Positions 1 to 5,509 of a stretch of DNA of 9,495 bases are shown piece after piece. The position numbers and the translations under genes were made by a program. Source of the DNA: MGOM01 sp035455265 (GTDB taxonomy: Bacteria > Chloroflexota > Anaerolineae > Anaerolineales > E44-bin32); contig DATIFK010000041.1 in assembly GCA_035455265.1 (NCBI GenBank), forward strand, positions 1 to 9,495, given 5' to 3'. How positions within the stretch are numbered: the first letter of the stretch is position 1; each line of letters opens with the position of its first letter. The notes under the pieces were generated by a model. That model was not told where the DNA came from and made no database searches. It saw only the letters and a list, made by a program, of their open reading frames with translations.

Positions 1-1
1 C

Positions 2-247
2 TCGCCCGGCGATATGTGGGAACTGTTCGTTGGCACCGACAACCGTATCCAGGAATGGATCTACAACCACGGCGGAAACCCGAAGTGGACTGGTGTCTGG
101 GCTTGGGAGGACTACAAGAGGGCCGGCCCTCTCCTTGTCTCCCTGAACCACCCCGGGACGAGAGAGGGCAAGCCGGTGCGGGTCTTCTTTACGGATGTGG
201 CCGTCAAGCTGGCGGGGGGAGCGAACACCTGGGTGAAGGCCCAATGA
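2..247 (+). CDS. C-terminal part of an unrecognised tryptophan-rich protein (5' end outside window)
   Basis: The frame is open from the first bases and stops at TGA 245-247, giving about 81 residues. An ATG at 14 is possible, but no Shine-Dalgarno sequence precedes it, so the gene most likely runs in from upstream. The visible part contains six tryptophans and a stretch reading ELFVGTDNRIQEWIY. I see no membrane segment, no cysteines and no catalytic motif I can name. The pattern of hydrophobic strand, GTD turn and W-rich strand faintly recalls secreted beta-propeller or lectin-like repeats, but this is a guess and I assign no function. A 93-base gap separates it from the next gene. Confidence 0.55.
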   Translation, partial: SPGDMWELFVGTDNRIQEWIYNHGGNPKWTGVWAWEDYKRAGPLLVSLNHPGTREGKPVRVFFTDVAVKLAGGANTWVKAQ

Positions 248-297
248 GCACAGGGGCGGACGGAACCCATTCCTCATAACAATTCTGTCTGCCAGTT

Positions 298-326
298 TGG
301 TTCTTGCGCGTCCAGCCCAAGAACCA
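298..326. promoter_or_regulatory. Perfect 9-bp inverted repeat just upstream of the RBS of the secreted-protein gene
   Basis: TGGTTCTTG (298-306) and CAAGAACCA (318-326) are exact reverse complements separated by 11 bases. One G-U pair and one A-U pair could extend the stem in RNA. The right arm directly abuts the purine-rich ribosome-binding region AGAGGAG (328-334) of the gene starting at 341. It could be a regulator-binding site or an mRNA hairpin affecting translation. No T-tract follows, so it is not a classical terminator. The repeat is seen directly; its function is inferred. Confidence 0.4.
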
Positions 327-340
327 GAGAGGAGCCGTCA

Positions 341-694
341 ATGAGAAAGATACTGCTGCCGGTGCTGGTCGCTTGGCTAGGGGTCCTAGGGCCGACGAGT
401 GAGGTTTTCGCGCTTGACCCAGGATCGCCCTGGTCCGAGATTCGCAGCGCACCGGATGTCATTCCCCAGGCGCCGATGGCCTTTTTCGGAACGCATGGGA
501 TCTCCGTCTTGGACGCCTGCGTCAGTGGCGACACACTCCAGGCACCCTCAGGCGAGGATGGTTCTGCGAAGGTCGCCGTGGGATCAACCCGGAGAAGCTA
601 CGATATCAGGGTGGATCGTGTGACCGGCGGCGGGGAACATTCTCGTTTTCAGTACCTGTTCACCAAGCACTTCGAGATCCCGGCTTGTGGGTAG
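341..694 (+). CDS. Small secreted protein of unknown function
   Basis: The product is 117 residues long. The ATG at 341 is supported by AGAGGAG at 328-334. Residues 1-24 look like a Sec signal peptide: positive start MRK, a hydrophobic core (LLPVLVAWLGVLG), and a likely signal peptidase I site after VFA (residues 22-24). The mature protein of about 93 residues has only two cysteines, C60 in the stretch SVLDACVSGD and C116 next to the C-terminus. They could form a disulfide in the periplasm. The rest is mixed polar sequence without a recognisable catalytic motif, perhaps a small beta-sandwich. No lipobox cysteine is present at the cleavage site, so it is not a lipoprotein. I do not recognise the family. 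It stands alone, followed by a gap with a decayed hydrolase fragment. Confidence 0.7.
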   Translation: MRKILLPVLVAWLGVLGPTSEVFALDPGSPWSEIRSAPDVIPQAPMAFFGTHGISVLDACVSGDTLQAPSGEDGSAKVAVGSTRRSYDIRVDRVTGGGEHSRFQYLFTKHFEIPACG

Positions 695-733
695 CTGGCA
701 GGGGCCGGGGGTGTGAGCCGTCGGGGCCGGGCG

Positions 734-888
734 CTCACCTTCGCCGCGGGATGTTGGGGCGACGAGCATTGTCCCGAGTTCGGCCCCCGCGATGGTGATG
801 TCGTCGCGCTGGAGCCCTGGGGATATGGACACGCTTCGCGCACGCGATGCCGACCACTGAGGTGCTGCGGGCCTTGCTGCCGCACTGA
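734..888 (+). pseudogene. Remnant of an isochorismatase-family cysteine hydrolase (internally deleted, frameshifted)
   Basis: One frame (codons from 734 to about 830) reads FAAGCWGDEHCPEFGPRDGD followed by VVALEPWGYG. This matches my recollection of the isochorismatase-like segment of the form G-T-W-G-x-E-x-x-P-(D/E)-F-x-P-x-x-G-D-V-V-x-x-x-x-W, which precedes the catalytic cysteine region. A second frame (about 829-885, stop TGA 886-888) reads TRFAHAMPTTEVLRALL. This resembles the usual C-terminal end of the same family (T-F-A-H-A-I-x-T-T-x-E-L-L-A-A-L). The catalytic Asp, Lys and Cys segments are missing and the two pieces are in different frames, so the gene is dead. It fills most of the 230-base gap before iorA. 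The identification rests on remembered family patterns, not a search. Confidence 0.55.
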
Positions 889-924
889 GTCGGATCACCG
901 ACCGATCGCGCCAGGAGGAAGGGC

Positions 925-1401
925 ATGCCGTACGATATCAAGGTAAACGGCGTCGTTCGGACCGTTGACGCCGATGGCGACACACCGGTTCTGTGGGTCC
1001 TCCGCGACATCCTCGGCATGACGGGCACCAAGTTCGGCTGCGGCGCGGCGCTCTGCGGCGCCTGCACCATTCACCTCGCTGGCGTTGCGACGCGCTCATG
1101 CATCACGCCGATCGAGGCCGTGGGCTCGGCCGAGATCACCACCATCGAGGCCATCGGGAAGACGCCGGCCGGCAGGACTATTCAGAAGGCATGGCTCGAT
1201 CTCGAGGTCGTCCAGTGCGGCTATTGTCAGTCCGGGCAGATCATGTCGGCGTCCGCACTGCTGGCGGGCAATCCGCACCCGAGCGACACCGAGATCGACG
1301 ATGCAATGTCGGGCAACATCTGCCGCTGCGGGACCTATATCCGAATCCGCGAAGCGATCAAGCTGGCGGCGCAATCTAGCGCAAACCGGCAGGGAGGCTG
1401 A
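925..1401 (+). CDS. iorA: (2Fe-2S)-binding subunit of an isoquinoline 1-oxidoreductase-type molybdenum hydroxylase
   Basis: The product is 158 residues, the normal length for this small subunit of the xanthine dehydrogenase superfamily. It carries two [2Fe-2S] clusters that pass electrons from the molybdenum site of the partner protein. The N-terminal plant-ferredoxin-like domain has C39, C44, C47 and C59 (motif GCGAALCGACTIH). The C-terminal helical domain has C98 and C101 (QCGYCQSGQ), then C133 and C135 (NICRCGTY), so all eight ligands are present. The start at 925 follows AGGAGG at 913-918. The stop is only 2 bases before the start of the large subunit, so the two are cotranscribed. There is no Tat signal here; in this family the small subunit is normally carried out with the Tat-tagged large subunit. 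The true substrate is unknown: an N-heterocycle such as isoquinoline or quinoline, or an aldehyde. The symbol denotes family, not proven activity. Confidence 0.93.
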   Translation: MPYDIKVNGVVRTVDADGDTPVLWVLRDILGMTGTKFGCGAALCGACTIHLAGVATRSCITPIEAVGSAEITTIEAIGKTPAGRTIQKAWLDLEVVQCGYCQSGQIMSASALLAGNPHPSDTEIDDAMSGNICRCGTYIRIREAIKLAAQSSANRQGG

Positions 1402-1403
1402 GC

Positions 1404-3605
1404 ATGCTCCTCCATCCATCTGCTCGTAGCGGCGATTGTCTTGTGGATCCCTTGCGGGAGAGCGGCCTTTCCCGCCGGACGTTCCTGAGCGCGGGCCTCG
1501 CCGCCACCGGAGGTCTGCTGCTGAGCATCAGTTTACCGAGGCTGGCCGGCGATGCCGGGGCCGCCGACATCGACAGCTTTGCGCCCGGCGCCTTCATTCG
1601 CATCGGGCGGGACGGGTCGGTGACACTGATCATCGGCCAGGTCGAGATGGGACAGGGCACCTACACCGCGCTGCCGATGCTGATTGCCGAGGAACTGGAG
1701 GTGGAGTTGAGCCAGGTCCAGGTCGAACACGCGCCTCCCGACGACAAGCGGTTTGGCAACCGGCTCGTAGGCTTCCAGGTGACGGGCACCTCGAATTCGG
1801 TGCGCGCCTTCTGGGAGCCGTTGCGGCGCGCGGGCGCAACCGCCAGGACGATGCTGGTGGCCGCGGCGGCGAAGCGCTGGAAGGTCGATCCGGCCGCATG
1901 TCGGGCGGAGAAGGGGGAAGTGATCCACAGTGCAAGCGGCCGCCGGACCACCTACGGCGCTCTCGCGGCGGAGGCCGCAACGCTGCCCGTACCCCAGCAG
2001 GTGGCGCTCAAAGATCCGAAGCAGTTCAAGCTCATCGGCACGCCGGCGAAGCGGCTTGACGCGCCCGCGAAAGTGAACGGAACGGCGGTCTTTGGCATCG
2101 ACGTGAAGCTGCCGGGGCTGAAGATCGCCACCCTGGCCGCCTCGCCCGTGTTTGGCGGCCGGGTGCGGAGCGTCGATGACACGAAAGCCAAGGCAGTTCG
2201 GGGCGTGCGACAGATCGTTCGGCTGGACGACGCGGTTGCGGTCGTCGCCGATCATATGGGGGCGGCCAGGAAGGGACTCGCGGCGCTCGGCATCGAATGG
2301 GACGAGGGCCCGAACGCAGCGCTCAGCACGGCGGATGTCGTCCGGCAGCATGAGGCTGCATCGCAACGTCCGGGAGCCGTTGCCCGCCGCGACGGCGATG
2401 TCGAGCGGGCCATGGCGAATGCCGCCACCAGGGTCGAGGCAGTGTATCAAGTCCCGTTCCTCGCCCATGCCGCGATGGAGCCGATGAATTGCACGGTCGA
2501 CCTGCGGAAGGACAGTTGCGAGGTCTGGGTTGGCACACAGGTCTTGAGCCGTGCCCAAGCCGCGGCGGCGCAGGCCGCCGGCCTGCCGCTGGAAAAAGTC
2601 ACAGTCCACAATCATCTGCTCGGCGGTGGCTTCGGGCGGCGGCTCGAAATCGACGGCGTCGTGCGTGCGGTGCAGATCGCCAAACAGGTGATCGGCCCCG
2701 TGAAGGTCGTGTGGACCCGCGAGGAAGACATCCAGCACGACATGTACCGTCCCTTTTTCTATGATCGGCTCGCCGCCGGGCTCGACGACCGCGGGATGCC
2801 GGTCGCCTGGCGGCACCGCATCACGGGCTCCTCGATCCTGGCGCGATGGCTGCCCCCGGCCTTCAAGCACGGGCTGGACCCCGACACGACCGATGGCGCC
2901 GTCGAGCTGTCCTACTCCGTGCCCAATATCCTCGTCGACTACGTCCGGCAGGAGCCGCCGGGCATCCCCACGGCGTTCTGGCGAAGCGTCGGTCCGTCCC
3001 ACAACATCTTCGTGGTCGAGAGTTTCATCGATGAGCTGGCGGCCGCGGCCAGAAAGGATCCCGTCGAGTACCGAGGCAGCTTGCTCGACAAGAGCCCGCG
3101 CGCAAAGGCTGTCCTCGATCTCGCAGCCAAGAAAGCCGATTGGGGGAAACCGCTTCCAGGTGGCGTCGCCCGCGGGGTATCGGTTCAGTTCGTCTTCGGG
3201 ACCTACATGGCGCAGGTCGCCGAGGTGATGGTTTCGAAGGCGGGCGAGGTGCGCGTCAAGCGCGTCGTGTGCGCCGTCGACTGCGGCACCGTCATCAATC
3301 CGGATACCGTCCGGGCGCAAGTCGAGGGAGCGATCATGTTCGGCGTCACGGCGGCGCTGTATGGAGAAATCACACTCAAGAACGGCCGCGTCAAGCAGAG
3401 CAATTTCCACAACTATCCGATCGTGCGCATCAACGAGGCACCCATGGTCGAGGTGCACATCCTAAAGAGTGCGGAGCCACCGGGAGGAATGGGCGAGACC
3501 GGAACCTCGGCAGTGGCGCCGGCAATAACAAACGCGATCTTTGCCGCGACGGGAAGGCGTGTGCGCAAGCTGCCGATCGATCCGGCCCAGTTGAAATCAC
3601 CCTGA
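1404..3605 (+). CDS. iorB: Molybdopterin-binding subunit, isoquinoline 1-oxidoreductase/aldehyde oxidase type, Tat-exported
   Basis: The product is 733 residues, the usual size for the IorB-type large subunit. It binds the molybdenum cofactor, probably the cytidine dinucleotide form as in the family, and hydroxylates its substrate with oxygen from water. A twin-arginine signal is visible at residues 23-28 (SRRTFL) followed by a hydrophobic stretch to about 44, so the complex should act in the periplasm or at the outer face of the inner membrane. Other motifs are AMEPMN near 357-362, the cofactor-contacting GGGFGRR at 407-413 and GGMGETG at 694-700. In the last, E698 corresponds to the catalytic glutamate of the superfamily. 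The sequence ends in the typical PAITNAIFAATGRRVRKLPI. AGGGAGG (1391-1397) lies 6 bases before the ATG and overlaps the end of iorA. No cytochrome c, FAD subunit or XdhC-like maturation gene follows within the window. The real substrate cannot be told from sequence. Confidence 0.93.
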   Translation: MLLHPSARSGDCLVDPLRESGLSRRTFLSAGLAATGGLLLSISLPRLAGDAGAADIDSFAPGAFIRIGRDGSVTLIIGQVEMGQGTYTALPMLIAEELEVELSQVQVEHAPPDDKRFGNRLVGFQVTGTSNSVRAFWEPLRRAGATARTMLVAAAAKRWKVDPAACRAEKGEVIHSASGRRTTYGALAAEAATLPVPQQVALKDPKQFKLIGTPAKRLDAPAKVNGTAVFGIDVKLPGLKIATLAASPVFGGRVRSVDDTKAKAVRGVRQIVRLDDAVAVVADHMGAARKGLAALGIEWDEGPNAALSTADVVRQHEAASQRPGAVARRDGDVERAMANAATRVEAVYQVPFLAHAAMEPMNCTVDLRKDSCEVWVGTQVLSRAQAAAAQAAGLPLEKVTVHNHLLGGGFGRRLEIDGVVRAVQIAKQVIGPVKVVWTREEDIQHDMYRPFFYDRLAAGLDDRGMPVAWRHRITGSSILARWLPPAFKHGLDPDTTDGAVELSYSVPNILVDYVRQEPPGIPTAFWRSVGPSHNIFVVESFIDELAAAARKDPVEYRGSLLDKSPRAKAVLDLAAKKADWGKPLPGGVARGVSVQFVFGTYMAQVAEVMVSKAGEVRVKRVVCAVDCGTVINPDTVRAQVEGAIMFGVTAALYGEITLKNGRVKQSNFHNYPIVRINEAPMVEVHILKSAEPPGGMGETGTSAVAPAITNAIFAATGRRVRKLPIDPAQLKSP

Positions 3606-3659
3606 ATAGCGGATGCACGGCGTCAACAAGTGCTCCTCCGCTTCGCGGGGTCAAGGGCT

Positions 3660-3812
3660 CGTCAGGATTCGCATGACACACGCTTCATCAGCGCGCTCGC
3701 CGGCGTGCGGGCCATGACTGACGTGTTTCCAGCGGAGCATGTATCCGAGGGCGACGAACGTATGACGAGCGGCAAGGCACGGTTTCGCACCGTTCTCAGC
3801 ACCGGACAGTAG
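3660..3812 (+). pseudogene. C-terminal remnant of a zinc-dependent (medium-chain) alcohol dehydrogenase
   Basis: One open frame, ending at TAG 3810-3812, reads HDTRFISALAGVRAMTDVFP, then RMTSGKARFRTVLSTGQ. I recognise this as the final 50 or so residues of NAD(P)-dependent zinc alcohol dehydrogenases. These typically end D-T-L-x-F-(S/A)-x-x-x-G-V-R-P-M-x-E-x-F-P-L-E-x-x-x-E-A-Y-x-R-M-x-S-G-K-A-R-F-R-x-V-L. The catalytic zinc, structural zinc and Rossmann regions are absent. The upstream end of the frame falls just behind the iorB stop, leaving no room for them. A GTG at 3630 opens the frame but has no good ribosome-binding site. The stop sits where the family normally ends, so the 5' part was probably lost by deletion. 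No database comparison was run. Confidence 0.6.
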
Positions 3813-3834
3813 GGCAAGCGACGAGGCACTCAAC

Positions 3835-3844
3835 TGTCGCGACA
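3835..3844. promoter_or_regulatory. Perfect 10-bp palindrome, candidate operator for the efflux operon
   Basis: TGTCGCGACA is exactly self-complementary. It lies 23 bases after the stop of the dehydrogenase remnant and 129 bases before the adaptor start, in the only sizeable non-coding leader of the pump operon. Pumps of this type are often controlled by MarR- or TetR-family repressors that bind short palindromes, but no regulator gene is present in the window and no clear -35/-10 pair is visible nearby. A 10-bp palindrome can also occur by chance in GC-rich DNA. Confidence 0.25.
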
Positions 3845-3903
3845 AGGTCACCCTTCAGGGAAGAGAGTGATCAGCGAGGGAGGACGGGAGAGCGGGAGAA
3901 GGC

Positions 3904-3969
3904 ATGAACACAAGTGAGGACGAGGGCGCCTCATCATTGGCTCACGAGTTGCCCGAGGGGAGGGAGTAG
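3904..3969 (+). CDS. Possible 21-codon leader peptide upstream of the efflux adaptor gene
   Basis: An ATG at 3904 is preceded at good spacing by GGGAG (3894-3898). The frame runs 21 codons (beginning MNTSEDEGASSLAHEL) to TAG 3967-3969, 4 bases before the ATG of the adaptor at 3974. The peptide is acidic and hydrophilic, without a signal or membrane segment. It is in a different frame from the adaptor. Its stop overlaps the region between the adaptor's own Shine-Dalgarno (GGGGAGGGAG, 3957-3966) and its start, so translation could be coupled. It may be a genuine leader ORF or a chance ORF in a purine-rich 5' leader. Confidence 0.3.
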   Translation: MNTSEDEGASSLAHELPEGRE

Positions 3970-3973
3970 TGCC

Positions 3974-5509
3974 ATGTCAATGTCAGGTCGCACCGCACCA
4001 GAGGCTGCGGATCAGCCCGGTCCATCGACAACGGGACCGGCGGCCACACCAAATCCTGACGCGACGACACCGCCCGCGCAGCCGGAAAGAGTGACGCCGG
4101 CTCGCATTCGTGGCGCCTGGCGGCTGCGATCGTCGTGGATCGTTGGCAGCGCGGTCCTTCTGGTCTCGCTGCTTGCGGGTGGCCCCCCGGTTGTGGACTG
4201 GTTGAGCGTGGTCTCTACCGACGATGCCTTTGTGAATGGGCATGTGACGCTGGTTGCCCCGCGCGTGGCGGGCACAGTCACGCGGGTGCTGGTCGACGAC
4301 AACAATCGGGTTCGCCGGGGGCAGTTGCTCGTCCAGCTCGACAAGGAACCGTATCAAGTGCAAGTCAACATCGCCCAAGCGGCCGTGGCGGCGGCGCGAT
4401 CCGATCTGGTCACCGCGCAGGCGCAGGCTCGGGGCACGGAAGGGCAGATACGCAGTTTACGATTCAGTCTGGAACGTGCCATCGAGGACGTGGACAACCG
4501 GATCGCTATGCTCCGCTCGAAGGTCGCAATTCTGGCGTCGCAGAAGGCGGCCCTGGCCAGGGCCCAGCTCGATTACGATCGGGCGGTACCATTGCTTGCG
4601 GATGGGGCCATCCCGCAAGAAGAGGTCGATCACCGCCAGCAAGCGCTCTTGGGCGCGCAGGCGCAAGTGGAGGCGGCCCTGCAAGACGTCCACCAAATCC
4701 GCGCGGGGCTCGGCCTGCCGCCCATACTCAACCCTGGCGGCGACCTGGCCAAGGTGCCGCCTGACCTGGATCAAACCTCTTCGGCGGTACGGCAAGCGCA
4801 GGCCAGCCTGATCGAAGCGGCGGCGCATCTCGGCGTGACCGGCTCGTTCAACCAGACCCCCAGGGAAATGATCGCCGACTTCTACAAGCGCGACCCGGAA
4901 GGAAACATCGATCGCATCTTCGCGCAGCTCCTCAAGGATGCACCGGCCGTCAAGCAGGCCGAATCCAGGCTCGTCCAGGCGCAGCGGAATCTCGATCACG
5001 CCGAACTCAATCTCCGGTACTGCGACGTGGTGGCTGAGATCGACGGCGTCGTCACGCGACGCCAGGTGAATCCCGGGAACAATGTGATCGCCGGGCAGGG
5101 CCTGATGGCGGTGCGATCGTTGACCGAGGTCTGGGTCGACGCCAACTTCAAAGAGACCCAGCTCGGCTCCTTGCGCATCGGGCAAGCGGTGGACTTGACG
5201 GTCGATATGTATGGCCGCCGGCACCGCTTCCAGGGGCGGATCTCCGGCTTCACCTTTGGGACGGGTTCGACGCTGGCGCTGCTGCCGGCGGAGAATGCAA
5301 CCGGGAACTTCGTGAAGGTGGTGCAGCGGCTGCCCGTGCGGATCGAGATCCCGAATTACGACCCGGACCGGACACCGCTGTTCGTCGGACTGTCCGTGAC
5401 CGCACGGGTGCACGTGAATGAGCCGCCTACCGGGCCGGACGCCGGGAAGGTGTTGCAACCGTACGGACCTCCGGCTGCTCCACCCACCGGACCGAGGGCG
5501 CATCCATGA
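3974..5509 (+). CDS. HlyD/EmrA-family periplasmic adaptor of a multidrug efflux pump
   Basis: The product is 511 residues from ATG 3974, chosen because GGGGAGGGAG lies directly upstream; an in-frame start 60 bases earlier has no such signal. Residues 1-50 are a Pro/Ala/Thr-rich cytoplasmic tail, about 54-68 form one inner-membrane helix, and the rest is periplasmic. The first half of the lipoyl-like domain begins near residue 81 (STDDAFVNGHVTLVAPRVAG). Alpha-helical hairpin segments follow. The second lipoyl half is around 349-380 (YCDVVAEIDGVVTRRQVNPG), then the beta-barrel starts with EVWVDANFKETQLGSLRIGQ. It links the partner transporter to an outer-membrane channel. It is much longer than E. 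coli EmrA (about 390) because of extra sequence within the hairpin, about residues 247-335. The stop overlaps the transporter start (ATGA at 5506-5509), indicating translational coupling. The exported compounds are unknown. Confidence 0.9.
   Translation: MSMSGRTAPEAADQPGPSTTGPAATPNPDATTPPAQPERVTPARIRGAWRLRSSWIVGSAVLLVSLLAGGPPVVDWLSVVSTDDAFVNGHVTLVAPRVAGTVTRVLVDDNNRVRRGQLLVQLDKEPYQVQVNIAQAAVAAARSDLVTAQAQARGTEGQIRSLRFSLERAIEDVDNRIAMLRSKVAILASQKAALARAQLDYDRAVPLLADGAIPQEEVDHRQQALLGAQAQVEAALQDVHQIRAGLGLPPILNPGGDLAKVPPDLDQTSSAVRQAQASLIEAAAHLGVTGSFNQTPREMIADFYKRDPEGNIDRIFAQLLKDAPAVKQAESRLVQAQRNLDHAELNLRYCDVVAEIDGVVTRRQVNPGNNVIAGQGLMAVRSLTEVWVDANFKETQLGSLRIGQAVDLTVDMYGRRHRFQGRISGFTFGTGSTLALLPAENATGNFVKVVQRLPVRIEIPNYDPDRTPLFVGLSVTARVHVNEPPTGPDAGKVLQPYGPPAAPPTGPRAHP

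Noticed and set aside
262..290. GGAAC ... GTCT resembling an ECF-sigma promoter
   Set aside because: The spacing of about 20 bases is longer than usual and the -10 part is poor; it could easily be chance.
701..731. Direct repeat GGGGCCGGG (701-709 and 723-731)
   Set aside because: The two short G/C-only copies are not supported as a regulatory or mobile-element repeat.
889..902. Small hairpin GTCGG-atca-CCGAC upstream of the iorA ribosome-binding site
   Set aside because: A 5-bp stem is expected often by chance in GC-rich DNA.
1533..3458. 641-codon open frame on the - strand opposite iorB
   Set aside because: It mirrors the codon pattern of a well-identified gene in GC-rich DNA and its translation shows no family motif.
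3779..3793. Inverted repeat ACGGT-ttcgc-ACCGT
   Set aside because: It is only 5 bp and lies inside the dehydrogenase relic.
3914..3973. Upstream in-frame start for the HlyD gene
   Set aside because: No Shine-Dalgarno at 3914, whereas GGGGAGGGAG immediately precedes 3974.
4457..5503. 348-codon open frame on the - strand opposite the HlyD gene
   Set aside because: It is an antisense shadow of a confirmed gene; the composition is Arg/His/Gly-rich with no recognisable domain.
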